Shown here: in pieces, positions 9,280 through 18,260 of the stretch | Layout: each line of letters opens with the position of its first letter | How positions within the stretch are numbered: the stretch's first letter is position 1 | Origin: Paenarthrobacter aurescens TC1 | GTDB taxonomy: Bacteria > Actinomycetota > Actinomycetes > Actinomycetales > Micrococcaceae | Direction of reading: 5' to 3' | Assembly: GCA_000014925.1 (NCBI GenBank) | Contig: CP000475.1 | Span: 186,001-250,000, forward strand | Length of the DNA: 64,000 nucleotides | Made by a program: the position numbers and the translations under genes | The notes under the pieces: generated by a model | The model's database searches: none | What the model was told of the DNA's origin: nothing | Seen by the model: only the letters and a program-made list of their open reading frames with translations

Positions 9280-9455
9280 TCGCGGACCGGTTTCGTTCGA
9301 ACTGCAGACAGGGGCGGAGGAACCACAAGCGGCGCCGAGGCGCCTTGGGGTGGAGTCCGGCCGGCTGCGTCCTTGTCGTTGTGGATGCGTGCTGCCCGGA
9401 CCGGGTGCATGTCTCGCCCGAATCCGACAGCTAACTTCGCCGGTGCATGAGAGGC
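9280..9455 (+). ncRNA. Probable cyclic di-AMP (ydaO/yuaA) riboswitch
   Basis: The leader of the M23 peptidase gene carries the landmark segments of the c-di-AMP riboswitch in order. These are GGAGGAACCA (9316-9325), a GGGGTGGAGTCC block (about 9347-9358), and the 3' signature AATCCGACAGCTAACTTCGC (9421-9440) followed by CGGTGCA and GAGAGG. In actinobacteria this riboswitch class commonly controls cell-wall hydrolases, which fits the gene that follows within ten bases. Boundaries are approximate. The call rests on remembered consensus, not on a covariance search. Confidence 0.75.
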
Positions 9456-9459
9456 TTCC

Positions 9460-10284
9460 ATGACCATGCACGCACCAAGGCGCGGACGCCGGCGGGCTAC
9501 GCCGTTAGCGACTGTACCGCGGCGGGACCGCCCGCAGACCGGACGCCGAAGGGCAGCACATCCGTCCGGGTCGCCGCACAAGGTAAAACAGACAGCGGTG
9601 CTGGCAACGGTGGCCATCGGAATGCTCACCGCTGCCGCGTTGCCGTTGCCGCAGACAGATCCCCCGGGCGCTGCCACGGCTGAGGGCGGTCCAGGTTCAG
9701 CAACAGGACGCGTGTGGGCGTCGGCCGAAGCCGAGCTGGACTTCGGCCGTTCAGGCCTTTCAAGTAAGGCGGCTCCGCGAGAGCCCGCTGAAGATTTCTC
9801 GGCCGCATCTCCCGGCGTGCCTCCTGAGGCGGCCGCTGCCGGCGAGGAGAAGCCGGAACCGCAGCAGCAGGCGCCAGGGGCGGCCGGACAGGCGTCCGGT
9901 CTGAACGCCCCTCTGGCCCAAATGACCGTCAGCTCGCCGTTTGGCTTCCGCACAAATCCCATGACAGGAGCCGGCGGTGACTTCCACAACGGCACCGATC
10001 TCTCCAGCGGGTGTGAAACCCCCGTCATGGCTGCCGGCTCGGGCGTCGTTTCAGAAGCCTCTTCCAGCGCCTCCGGGTACGGGAACAGGATCGTCATCGA
10101 TCACGGTGGCGGGCTGAAGACCACCTACAACCACCTGGGCAGCATGGCCATGCAGACCGGGCAGGCAGTTGCCGCCGGTGAGCGGATAGCCGGAGTGGGA
10201 ACCACGGGAAATTCCACCGGCTGCCATCTCCACTTTGAAGTGCTGGTGGACGGCGAAACAGTGGATTCTTCGAGCTGGCTCTAA
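9460..10284 (+). CDS. M23-family cell-wall endopeptidase
   Basis: 274 residues. An Arg-rich N-terminus is followed by one membrane/signal segment (about residues 45-62), an Ala/Pro/Glu linker, and a C-terminal LytM/M23 domain (about 145-274). The Zn ligands are visible in H-N-G-T-D near residue 178 and in the C-terminal H-L-H-F-E. The enzyme should cut peptide cross-bridges in peptidoglycan outside the membrane. The start at 9460 lies just after GAGAGG and directly behind the probable c-di-AMP riboswitch. Expression is therefore likely tied to wall or osmotic status. Confidence 0.88.
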   Translation: MTMHAPRRGRRRATPLATVPRRDRPQTGRRRAAHPSGSPHKVKQTAVLATVAIGMLTAAALPLPQTDPPGAATAEGGPGSATGRVWASAEAELDFGRSGLSSKAAPREPAEDFSAASPGVPPEAAAAGEEKPEPQQQAPGAAGQASGLNAPLAQMTVSSPFGFRTNPMTGAGGDFHNGTDLSSGCETPVMAAGSGVVSEASSSASGYGNRIVIDHGGGLKTTYNHLGSMAMQTGQAVAAGERIAGVGTTGNSTGCHLHFEVLVDGETVDSSSWL

Positions 10285-10427
10285 CGGTCGGCGTCCCGGG
10301 GCCTGGCCATGCCTGGTCCACGGCCCGCTGTCCTGTGTTTGACCTCCGAGCTGGGTGCAGGCGGCACGGAGCCTGAACAGGGGCTCGCGGGGTTGCCTCT
10401 TGGCGGATCTGTGCCGGCAAATGGATA

Positions 10428-11075
10428 ATGGGGTCCGTGGCCACTAATCTGCAGTCAAAAGAGCAGCACCTCCATCCGACATTGAACCGTCCCAACCTGG
10501 TCTCTGTCGGCACAGTCGTTTGGCTCTCCAGTGAGCTGATGTTCTTTGCCGGCCTTTTCGCCATGTACTTCACGTTGCGGGCCACGTCGCCTGAACTGTG
10601 GGCCGAAGAAACGGGCAAGCTCAACGTTCCCTTCGCGTTGATCAACACGATTGTCCTGGTGTCCAGCTCCTTCACATGCCAGTTGGGAGTGTTCGCTGCC
10701 GAACGCCTCCAGCCGCGCCGCTCGGGGCATGTCTTTAACCCGGCCAGATGGGGAATGGTCGAATGGTATTTGCTGACCTTTTTCCTTGGCGCGGTTTTCG
10801 TGTCCGTCCAGGCCTATGAGTATGCAGTCCTGGTTTCCGAGGGCGTCAGCCTGTCGTCAAACGCCTACGGTTCCGCGTTTTATATAACGACCGGTTTTCA
10901 TGGTCTGCACGTCGCGGGCGGGCTCATCGCGTTCCTGCTGATTATCGGCCGCGCCTATATCGCCAAGAGCTTCGGCCATTTCGAAGCCACTTCCGCCATC
11001 GTCACGTCCTACTACTGGCACTTCGTAGACGTCGTATGGATTGCCCTGTTTATCATCATCTATTTCCTTAAGTAG
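10428..11075 (+). CDS. ctaE: Cytochrome c oxidase subunit III
   Basis: 215 residues with the five-helix layout of actinobacterial CtaE. The features include S-S-E-L-M-F-F-A near residue 34, F-N-P-A-R-W, T-G-F-H-G-L-H near 157, and the C-terminal [10 protein letters not shown]. The subunit supports the haem-copper oxidase core. Here it stands alone, with no subunit I or II genes in the window, so it may be a spare copy. A GTG six bases downstream of the ATG is an alternative start. CtaG-type copper-delivery proteins are encoded at 22,712-25,638. Confidence 0.92.
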   Translation: MGSVATNLQSKEQHLHPTLNRPNLVSVGTVVWLSSELMFFAGLFAMYFTLRATSPELWAEETGKLNVPFALINTIVLVSSSFTCQLGVFAAERLQPRRSGHVFNPARWGMVEWYLLTFFLGAVFVSVQAYEYAVLVSEGVSLSSNAYGSAFYITTGFHGLHVAGGLIAFLLIIGRAYIAKSFGHFEATSAIVTSYYWHFVDVVWIALFIIIYFLK

Positions 11076-11206
11076 CCCGCCGCCTTCGCCAGGCCTGCCA
11101 TCCGGCCCCGGCTACCGCTCTGCGGGCTCCTGTTTGCCGGTACAAAATCCCGGGAACGCCGCCGGGCAAAGCTGAACGGTTGCAGGGGGTTTCGGGGTGA
11201 TGTTTC

Positions 11207-12658
11207 TCAGGTTTCGATGACGGTGAACTGGCCCATCATGCCGTGGTCGGCGTGCCGGATGAAGTGGCAGTGGTACATGTACGCCGTCGCCGGGTCGGCG
11301 TAACGGCCGAACGTGAGTGCGATGCGGGCGGAGGCGCGCACGGGCAGGAAGACGGTATCCTTCCAGCCGGAGAACTCCGGCCCCGGTTCCGCGCCGTTGA
11401 TCTCCAGAATCCGGAACTGCACGCCGTGGACATGGAAGTTGTGCGGCTGGCTGTCCGTGTTGCTGACATTCCAGATTTCCGTCGTCCCTGCGCCGACGGC
11501 CGCATCGATCCGGGACATGTCCATGAGTTTTCCGTTGATGTACATGCCCTTGAGGATGAAGCTGCGTGTGGCGACCGAGGTTTTCAGGGCGGGCGGCTCA
11601 AGGGTGGCCAGGACCGGGGGCAGCCCGGGTGCGGCGGACAGTTTCGCGGCGGCCCTGAACTGCAGCAGGTCCAGAATGTCATTGCCGCCGGCCTCGTTGT
11701 TGAATGCTTCGCTCATGCCCAGCTCCTGGGGAAACGATTTTAGGACGGGTTGTTCCCCGGGCCGGAACCGCACCACGATTTCGGCCCGTTCCCCGGGCGA
11801 GAGCAGCAGTCGTTCCACGCCAACGGGGGCCGGCAGCAGGCCGCCGTCGCTGCCGATGACGGTGAACTCCCGATTATCGCTGAACCCGAAGTTGAAGACA
11901 CGGGCCGTGGCCGCGTTCAGGAGCCGGAAGCGCACGGTTTCGGTGGTCACCGCAAGGTGCGGGTTGACGGTTCCGTTGATCAGCATGGTGTCGCCCAGCA
12001 GCCCCGTCTGCGCGTCCGAGGTCATTTTGAAGGCCAGGTCGTCCTCGAATGCGCGGTCCTGGAGGATCAAGGGGATGTCATCGACCCCGTACTCGATGGG
12101 CAGGCCCAGGTCCTGCCCATCATCGTCGACGATGAACATGCCGGCCAGGCCCCGGGTCATCTGTTCTTCGGTTTGTTTGTGGACGTGGGGGTGGTACCAG
12201 AGGGTGGCCGCGGGTTGGTCCAGCGTCCATTCCGGGGCGAATTCGTCGCCCGGGGCAATGACCTGGTGGGGGCCGCCGTCGTAGATGGCCGGCAGGTGCA
12301 TGCCGTGCCAATGTACGGTCGTGGGCTCTTCGAGGGCGTTTTGAATGGCGACGCGTACTGTCTCACCGCGCCGTGCCCGCAAGGTGGGCCCGAGAAAGGC
12401 TCCGTTGTACCCCCAGGTAGGGGTGGGTCCGCCGGGCAGAAAGCGGCTGCTTCCTGCTTCGGCTGTGAGTTTGAAAACCTTTGTCCCGTCTGAGGCAACG
12501 GTGGAGGGAGCCAGCGGCGGAACGCTGAGTGGATTCGCGAAGTCCAGTGTTCCGGCGGTTGAAATGGGGTCCCTGGGGCTGCTGCAGCCGGCCAGGAGCA
12601 GCGTTGCGGCTGCTCCCGTTCCGAGCAGGAACGTGCGGCGCGAAACATGGGAGTACAC
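11207..12658 (-). CDS. Multicopper oxidase lipoprotein (CueO/laccase type)
   Basis: 483 residues. The N-terminus is a Tat signal joined to a lipobox (S-R-R-T-F-L-L-G, then L-L-A-G-C with Cys25), so the enzyme should be exported folded and lipid-anchored. All four copper motifs are present: HWHGMH, WYHPHVH, HNFHVHG and HCHFIRHADHGMM. Likely roles are periplasmic-side Cu(I) oxidation or laccase activity, inferred from family and from the copper genes nearby. The start at 12,658 is GTG. Maturation would use Lgt and LspA, both encoded in this window. Confidence 0.93.
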   Translation of the reverse strand: MYSHVSRRTFLLGTGAAATLLLAGCSSPRDPISTAGTLDFANPLSVPPLAPSTVASDGTKVFKLTAEAGSSRFLPGGPTPTWGYNGAFLGPTLRARRGETVRVAIQNALEEPTTVHWHGMHLPAIYDGGPHQVIAPGDEFAPEWTLDQPAATLWYHPHVHKQTEEQMTRGLAGMFIVDDDGQDLGLPIEYGVDDIPLILQDRAFEDDLAFKMTSDAQTGLLGDTMLINGTVNPHLAVTTETVRFRLLNAATARVFNFGFSDNREFTVIGSDGGLLPAPVGVERLLLSPGERAEIVVRFRPGEQPVLKSFPQELGMSEAFNNEAGGNDILDLLQFRAAAKLSAAPGLPPVLATLEPPALKTSVATRSFILKGMYINGKLMDMSRIDAAVGAGTTEIWNVSNTDSQPHNFHVHGVQFRILEINGAEPGPEFSGWKDTVFLPVRASARIALTFGRYADPATAYMYHCHFIRHADHGMMGQFTVIET

Positions 12659-12878
12659 CGCTCCAGCCTAGCCGCGGACCGGAGCCCGGCGTGAATTACT
12701 TCTACCCACGGGGCCGTTACCGGGCCCAGTGCCAGGAACTTGGGTGGCCGGCTCCGCGCCGCGTCGAATGTGACGCCGGCGAGGACCCTCTGGATGCATT
12801 TGTCCTGGCTCCTGCCCGCAGCCGGGGCGGCGGATTTTATCGGTCATGGCCGGGAACGGGGGTAAGCGGGGCCGTTCC

Positions 12879-13403
12879 TCAGGGCTGTTCCTGGCGGGTT
12901 GAGGGGTCTGATGCCCGGAGGGACGACGCCAGTTGCTCGGGCCGCCGTGTGGATACGAGCCAGTACGGGGTGCGGTCGGCTTCGTCCGTGATACCGATTT
13001 TGACGACCGGATCGATCCACCCGCGGAAGCACATATATGCGGTTCCGTTGAGTTTTCGTCCCCGTTGAGCGGTGGCTTCCTCCGCCTCGTACGCTTCTAC
13101 GTCGCCGATAAAGCGGCGCTCAATTTCAGCGCGGCCAACCCTCAGGGTCAGATCCGTGACCGTTATGCGGGGCGTGGAAAGTATTAGCAGGGCCGCGAGG
13201 AGAACGGCGGTGCAGACGCTGGCGATGTAGCCTACGACGAGGTCTATCGGCGCAAGCACCACAATTACCGCGGCAGCCAGGCCCGCGGCAATAATCCACA
13301 CTCCGGGGGAAGGCCACAACCGTTCGTCGTACTGTATGGATACTGGGGCTGACCTAGGCGTGGGTTTCCGTTCCTGGGGAACCGGTTCAAGGGCTTTGTT
13401 CAC
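12879..13403 (-). CDS. DUF3093 membrane protein
   Basis: 174 residues with two adjacent hydrophobic segments (about 35-55 and 57-78), then a soluble domain with R-G-W-I-D-P-V and T-P-Y-W-L-V-S-T-R-R-P. This matches the actinobacterial DUF3093 family, whose function is unknown. In Arthrobacter chromosomes it often stands beside the small protein found here at 13,603, in the same divergent arrangement. Confidence 0.8.
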   Translation of the reverse strand: MNKALEPVPQERKPTPRSAPVSIQYDERLWPSPGVWIIAAGLAAAVIVVLAPIDLVVGYIASVCTAVLLAALLILSTPRITVTDLTLRVGRAEIERRFIGDVEAYEAEEATAQRGRKLNGTAYMCFRGWIDPVVKIGITDEADRTPYWLVSTRRPEQLASSLRASDPSTRQEQP

Positions 13404-13602
13404 TGCTATAGTTTTTCATCCTTTCTGATCGGATCCGGACAACGGTCCGTTGGCCGGTGCAGCAAACCGGACGTGGCCGGGAAAATCCGAAGGGCCGTTA
13501 TCTCGAACAGGCGGAGGCTCGGCGTACTACCATCGCCTGGGTGCAAGTGGTCAACGCCCTTGCGCCGGTCCGGGCTGTTGGAACCAGGACTAACCTTGGT
13601 TT

Positions 13603-13788
13603 ATGGAATATCTATGGGTACTGGCTCCTTCCACGGGAGTCGGGCTGATCTTTTATCTCGCCATGAAGGCTGTGTTCAACGCTGACCGCAAAGAGCGCGA
13701 AGCGTTGGCCGAAGCAGAGCGGGAGGCAGACCGGACCACCGGCAAGCGTCAGGAAGATGAAGCATCTGAGCCTCCCTCTGCAATTTGA
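13603..13788 (+). CDS. Small single-pass membrane protein
   Basis: 61 residues: an N-terminal membrane segment (about 4-25), then a highly charged Glu/Arg/Ala helix (residues 28-50) that could form a coiled coil. This architecture is common for a short conserved hypothetical protein of Micrococcaceae. It is divergent from the DUF3093 gene with a 199-base gap that must hold both promoters. Function unknown. Confidence 0.6.
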   Translation: MEYLWVLAPSTGVGLIFYLAMKAVFNADRKEREALAEAEREADRTTGKRQEDEASEPPSAI

Positions 13789-14010
13789 GAGCATCACCGC
13801 CATGAATGGCACTCGGAACAACCTTCTCGATGAGATGGGGCCCGGTCGAATTCGAGTAGTCGGGGCCGACGAACGAGTAGGCATTACTCGTGCCGCTGAT
13901 CTTCCTGCCTTCTAGGCTCTGAACGTAAGGGCAAGGAGCGTGCCACTTCGATTCCGCCGTTTCCCTAGCCCACCAAGATGGCAGCTGGATAGCTTGTATG
14001 GGGGCAGGAT

Positions 14011-15528
14011 ATGAAGAACGGGGCCGGGTCCGGGGATGCGCAGCAAAAGCCCAAACGTTCCCTGCAATGGATCACCGCGTTGCTGCTTCTGGCGTTGCCT
14101 GCTGCCTTCCTGATATTCGGAGGCCGGTTACTGGCCACCGAAGCCAGCACAACAGCGCCGGGCGGGCGGGCAGGATCTCCGCCCGCAGACGCTCCGTCGG
14201 GGGTTGAGGCCGCACCCGGGAACAGGGCGGGTGCTGCGATCGACGTGCCGGACTACGTTCCTGCAGAGCCGATGCCGGTGGTCGATGGCCAGACGGTTGT
14301 GTCGGTGGCGTTTGACGATGGATTCGCGGGCCAGCGCCGTGCCGCACAGGTAATGAGCGACGCAGGTCTGGATGGCACTTTTTATGTGAATTCGGGTTAT
14401 CTGGACAAGCCGGGATATTTGACCCTGAAGCAGGTCAAGGACATTGCCCTCCAAGGTCACGAGATCGGCGGACACAGTTTGTCCCACCCGGACCTTCAGG
14501 CTCTGTCTGTTGACGAAGCGGCCAGGCAGATCTGTATAGACCGCCGAAACCTCGTCGACTGGGGATTTTCGGTTACGAACTTTTCTTATCCTTTCGCATC
14601 GCACAACCAGCAGGTAGAGGCGAAGGCAAGGGAGTGCGGTTACAACAGCGCCCGCAGTCTCGGTGACGTCCGTACACGGTTCGGCTGCGAGGAGTGTCCC
14701 CCGGCTGAATCGCTGCGCCCGGAGATACCGTATCGGCTGAAAGCGCCTGCGCAGGTGGAAAGTGACTGGACGCTCAGGGACCTGCAGGACACTGTCACCG
14801 CAGCTGAAACCAGCGGTGGCTGGGTGATCCTTACCTTTCATGGATTGTGCCCGGATAAATGCACTGAGATCGGCGTCAGCGAAGATATCTTCACCCAGTT
14901 CACCGCCTGGCTGGCCGAACGCAATTCCCGAGGAAGAACCGTCGTCAGAACCGTTCAGCAGGTCATCGGAGGGCCAAAGGGTGAACCCGCCGGCTGGCCG
15001 GCAGCCGAACCCGCCGCGGCCGGCAGCAACGGTGTGAAGAACCCGGGACTGGAACGGCGTGCCGACGGCGGTCCTCCGGTGTGCTGGATGGAAGGCGGCT
15101 ACGGAAGAAATATCGCGCAATTCAGCGAGGCTCCGGGCAGGGACGGCTCTTCCGCATCGAAGTTGACCGTGCAGGAGTATGTTGACGGCGACGCGAAACT
15201 CCTGCCGCAGCAGGACCTGGGTGAATGCGCCCCCCAGGTAATTCCGGACCGGAGCTATTCTCTGCGTGTCTGGTACCAGTCCGATGCCGTGACCCAGTTC
15301 AGCGTCTATTACCGTGACGGTACCGGCTCGTGGCGGTACTGGACAGCCAGCCCGTACTTCTCCGCCAGCCAAGAAGTCTTTGCCCAAGCCGAATGGACCA
15401 CGCCGCCGGTTCCGGACGACGCCAACGCCCTGAGCTTCGGACTGGCATTATTTAGCAACGGCGAACTGATCACCGACGATTACGAACTATACGACGCAGC
15501 AGGGGCTCCCCCGCTCAAGGCAAAATGA
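14011..15528 (+). CDS. Polysaccharide deacetylase (NodB domain), secreted or anchored
   Basis: 505 residues. A membrane anchor (about 19-45) precedes a carbohydrate esterase family 4 domain (about 95-330). Visible motifs are F-D-D-G-F (catalytic Asp and metal ligand) and H-S-L-S-H-P (metal-binding His pair). A C-terminal beta-rich domain of about 160 residues resembles a carbohydrate-binding module. The likely role is removal of acetyl groups from cell-wall or capsular polysaccharide. GGGGGCAGGAT lies just upstream of the ATG. It stands alone, with no polysaccharide synthesis genes nearby. Confidence 0.85.
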   Translation: MKNGAGSGDAQQKPKRSLQWITALLLLALPAAFLIFGGRLLATEASTTAPGGRAGSPPADAPSGVEAAPGNRAGAAIDVPDYVPAEPMPVVDGQTVVSVAFDDGFAGQRRAAQVMSDAGLDGTFYVNSGYLDKPGYLTLKQVKDIALQGHEIGGHSLSHPDLQALSVDEAARQICIDRRNLVDWGFSVTNFSYPFASHNQQVEAKARECGYNSARSLGDVRTRFGCEECPPAESLRPEIPYRLKAPAQVESDWTLRDLQDTVTAAETSGGWVILTFHGLCPDKCTEIGVSEDIFTQFTAWLAERNSRGRTVVRTVQQVIGGPKGEPAGWPAAEPAAAGSNGVKNPGLERRADGGPPVCWMEGGYGRNIAQFSEAPGRDGSSASKLTVQEYVDGDAKLLPQQDLGECAPQVIPDRSYSLRVWYQSDAVTQFSVYYRDGTGSWRYWTASPYFSASQEVFAQAEWTTPPVPDDANALSFGLALFSNGELITDDYELYDAAGAPPLKAK

Positions 15529-15665
15529 CGGGTTGGGGCCCATTTCTGCCACCGGCCACAGGTCCTGGCAGCGCTAGGAGGCTGAATGGAGAGCTGCCGC
15601 CAGGCCGGCCGATCGGGACGGACCGGTCCTTCGAAGAGGACCGGCGGGCTCCTAGTTCCAGATGC

Positions 15666-15815
15666 TTATGCCTGATCTGTGCATCCTCGCCAGCGTTCCT
15701 TAGTCTCTTCCGGCAATTCGTCCCACGTCGGTGCTGCCGGCATCCGCAAGCCTTTTAGCAGCCCCTGGCGCTCTTCGTAAAGAGCTCTACCTGGGGCCTG
15801 GCGATCTGCGCTCAT
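15666..15815 (-). CDS. Small soluble protein, paralogue of the 28,582-28,737 product
   Basis: 49 residues from the internal ATG at 15,815. The sequence aligns along its whole length with the 51-residue product at 28,582: both read G-R-A-L-x-E-E-R, then L-x-x-G-L-x-M-P-x-A-P-x-W-D-E, then R-W-R. Two copies in one window, both with intact frames, argue that this is a real gene. It has no Cys, no membrane segment and no known domain. The frame extends upstream to 15,932, but the homology begins only at the chosen start. Confidence 0.6.
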   Translation of the reverse strand: MSADRQAPGRALYEERQGLLKGLRMPAAPTWDELPEETKERWRGCTDQA

Positions 15816-16005
15816 GGCTGCTGCCCGGTGGTCGTGGCCGGCTACCTCGGGTATGGCAGCTGTTTCGAACCTGGTAGCTTCCGTTCTGGCGCGCTGTCGG
15901 CCCGGCCAGGCCCTGTTGTCCGTTGCCGTCATACCACGCGCTCCTTTTTCGTCTGGTGGTGGTGTGCAGCGAGGCTGGCTTTATCCGGCATTGGCCATTG
16001 TCCTG

Positions 16006-16323
16006 TCATCGTCGCGGCCCATCCGCTTCCGGCAGGGCGACGGACAGAACCGGGACAATGCGTGCGTCCGGCTGTGCAGGTTCCAGCAACGCGCTGCCGT
16101 GCTGCTTTGCGGCTGGGCCCTGTTCCGCCACGGCTTCACGGTAGCGGACGCGGCGGATCCTTTTGGTCATGGAGCGCATCAGCAGAATGATGGCCAGCAC
16201 CATGAAGAAGGTTGCGAAGAATCCGAGCGCTCCTGGGGTGACCTGATCAGGATCGAGGCCGGGCCGTAGCTTGGTTTCCTGGTCGGGGAACGGGTTTGTA
16301 ACGCCAAGGATGAGATGTTTCAA
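16006..16323 (-). CDS. Small single-pass membrane protein
   Basis: 105 residues: a short N-terminal segment with N-P-F-P-D-Q, one membrane helix (about 31-50), a basic cytoplasmic stretch (M-T-K-R-I-R-R-V-R-Y-R) and a variable tail. The N-P-F-P-D and K-R-x-R-R-V-R-Y-R pattern is familiar from short conserved hypothetical proteins of Arthrobacter. It lies 73 bases downstream of the DUF3105 gene on the same strand. Function unknown. Confidence 0.55.
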   Translation of the reverse strand: MKHLILGVTNPFPDQETKLRPGLDPDQVTPGALGFFATFFMVLAIILLMRSMTKRIRRVRYREAVAEQGPAAKQHGSALLEPAQPDARIVPVLSVALPEADGPRR

Positions 16324-16396
16324 AGGTTTTCTCCTCTACGGGCAGTGGTACGCCGCTGGTCGGTGGGATCACACCCGGGTACGGGTGGATTCTGTT

Positions 16397-17023
16397 TTAG
16401 TCGGTGGCCGCGCTGGTGCAGGTAGCGTCGGGTTCGGGAACCTGGGGGTTTTGGGAGTATCTGATGACGAATGGCTCGATGCGTTCGTCATCGGCGCCCT
16501 GGATTTCGAGCCGCACGTTCCATGCCGTGGCCGTGACCGGCTCGGACTGGCCCGGTGTGGGGCTGAGCAGAACGGAGGGGTACTCGGCGGCGATGTCTTC
16601 GAGCTGTTGGATTTCCTTCTCCGGGAGGTTTGGGTGGTAGTTAAGCAGGACGGCGCCGTGTCCGAGCGTGTGCAGGGCAAGGCCCTCTTCCACTGGAGCG
16701 GCGTAGGTGGTGCAGGCGGTCTCGGCGCGGACATGGTAATCCACTGGGCGCTTCTGGCCGTCTTCTGCCGTTGCCGCGGCCGGCGGGGACGGGACGGTGT
16801 AGGGCTGGGCTCCTTCAATAGGGCGCTGTGCGGTAGCTTCGACTGCGTCCTGGCGCTGGGCTTCCCCCACGGCGGCCGTGATGACGACGGCTGCGGCTGC
16901 GGCGGCTGTCAGGGCAGCGGTGCCGTAGGCGAACATTCTTCGCCTACGGGCAGCCCGGCTGTGGGTGCGGGCTTGCGCAAGTTCCAAAGCGCGGTCGAGG
17001 TCTTGGTTTTCTGGTGGGTACAC
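16397..17023 (-). CDS. DUF3105 membrane-anchored protein
   Basis: 208 residues: a basic N-terminus (A-R-R-R-R-M), one membrane segment (about 34-52), then an extracytoplasmic domain. The DUF3105 hallmark is visible as H-T-L-G-H-G-A-V-L-L-N-Y-H-P with two Cys residues (T-A-C-T and A-T-C-T). The family is found next to copper and cytochrome genes in actinobacteria, and its role is not established. The His/Cys pattern may bind metal (inference). Confidence 0.75.
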   Translation of the reverse strand: MYPPENQDLDRALELAQARTHSRAARRRRMFAYGTAALTAAAAAAVVITAAVGEAQRQDAVEATAQRPIEGAQPYTVPSPPAAATAEDGQKRPVDYHVRAETACTTYAAPVEEGLALHTLGHGAVLLNYHPNLPEKEIQQLEDIAAEYPSVLLSPTPGQSEPVTATAWNVRLEIQGADDERIEPFVIRYSQNPQVPEPDATCTSAATD

Positions 17024-17207
17024 GCTGGTCCTGGTAGATTCTTGCCGTTACGGCGTGCCGGCAGCAGAGCTGGCGGCATCGTCCGTGCGGCGGTCATGGC
17101 GGGTGCCGCGTGGGGCAGGATGCTCGAAGCTGTGGTTCCGGGCGCGGTTTCCGGCGTCATGCGGACACGGATTTCGGGCGGACGTGGTGGAAGCCGCCGG
17201 GCGCGTG

Positions 17208-17660
17208 TCAGGTCCGGCTGATGGAGAGCCGGTGCAGTGAAGGGGGTTCCGCGGCGAACGGGAGCCCCGGATTGCCTCCCGGGGAAGTCAGCGCTCCGGG
17301 GCCCGGAACGGGTATCCCGGTTCCTGTCGGCGCCGGAAACAGCACGGTGGCGGGGTTCGCGATAAGGCATTGCCCGCCGGCACCGGATTCGGCCGGGCAC
17401 ACGCCCTGGTGCGCCACGGCGCGGGGAGCGGCAGACTGGATCTCTTCCACGCTGGCATGCTGGGAAGGGCCGGACGAGGCGGCGCCGGTCGCGTCTGCGG
17501 AGTGGAGTTCGGCGGCGGACGCCGCGGCGGGCCCGTTCCACAGGTGCAGCGCCAGAAGCGAAACGACCAGTGCGAGCAGCAGGGCGGCGGCACGCCGTCC
17601 TGCGGGAACAGCGGAGGAGGAGCCGGCGAATGCGCCTGCTTGCCTCATGCTGCCTCCCAT
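17208..17660 (-). CDS. Exported or membrane-anchored protein of unknown function
   Basis: 150 residues with one hydrophobic segment (about 23-42) followed by a low-complexity Ala/Ser/Pro domain with a Cys pair (G-V-C-P and Q-C-L-I). It resembles the DUF6153-like protein at 7,742 in organisation and at its extreme C-terminus. It lies between lspA and the DUF3105 gene on the same strand. An ATG four codons later is equally possible as start. I cannot assign a function. Confidence 0.5.
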   Translation of the reverse strand: MGGSMRQAGAFAGSSSAVPAGRRAAALLLALVVSLLALHLWNGPAAASAAELHSADATGAASSGPSQHASVEEIQSAAPRAVAHQGVCPAESGAGGQCLIANPATVLFPAPTGTGIPVPGPGALTSPGGNPGLPFAAEPPSLHRLSISRT

Positions 17661-17747
17661 CGTTTCAGTGCCCCTAATTTCAGTGCCCGTAACAGGATAA
17701 GCCGGATGCCGCCGCCTGCCTGACGCTGCGGCGGCCGTTGGCTTTCC

Positions 17748-18260
17748 TCAGGTATCGGTCCCGGTGCGGGGCTGCAGGAAGGCGCCCAGGACGAACAGCG
17801 CCACTCCTGTAGTGACGAAGATATCGGCGAGGTTGAAGGTGGGAAACCAGCCCGTGTGCAGGTAATCCACGACGCCGCGTCCGTCGAGCCGGTCGATGAA
17901 GTTACCGGCCGCTCCGCCGAGCAGCAGTCCCGCGCCGGCCCGGGACAGCCGGGTCATGGTGGGTGCCGACGAGATGGCATACCAGGCCAGGCCCGCAATA
18001 ATCAGGCCGGTGGCTGCAATGATCACCCAGTCCGGCAGGCCAGCTCCGAAGCTGAACGCGACCCCGGGGTTGTACAGCAGCCGGAAATTGATTACCCCCA
18101 GATCGACTATCCGTCCGCCGGAGAGCAGGGCCTCGGCCGTTACCTTGACGGCCAGGTCGGCGGCGGCCAGGACCGCCGCCCAGACCAAGAGTTCTACCCG
18201 GACCCGGCGGCCGGCGTACCGGACCGGTTTTCCCGGCCCGGCCGTGGATTCGGCGCTCAT
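17748..18260 (-). CDS. lspA: Lipoprotein signal peptidase II
   Basis: 170 residues with four membrane helices and the aspartyl protease motifs of LspA: G-N-F-I-D-R-L (first catalytic Asp) and F-N-L-A-D-I-F (second). It removes signal peptides from diacylglyceryl-modified prolipoproteins in the membrane. Its ATG overlaps the stop of the P1B ATPase by four bases, so it belongs to the metal-export operon. This arrangement parallels Pb/Cd resistance operons that include a signal peptidase (pbr-type). It is probably an accessory copy. Confidence 0.92.
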   Translation of the reverse strand: MSAESTAGPGKPVRYAGRRVRVELLVWAAVLAAADLAVKVTAEALLSGGRIVDLGVINFRLLYNPGVAFSFGAGLPDWVIIAATGLIIAGLAWYAISSAPTMTRLSRAGAGLLLGGAAGNFIDRLDGRGVVDYLHTGWFPTFNLADIFVTTGVALFVLGAFLQPRTGTDT

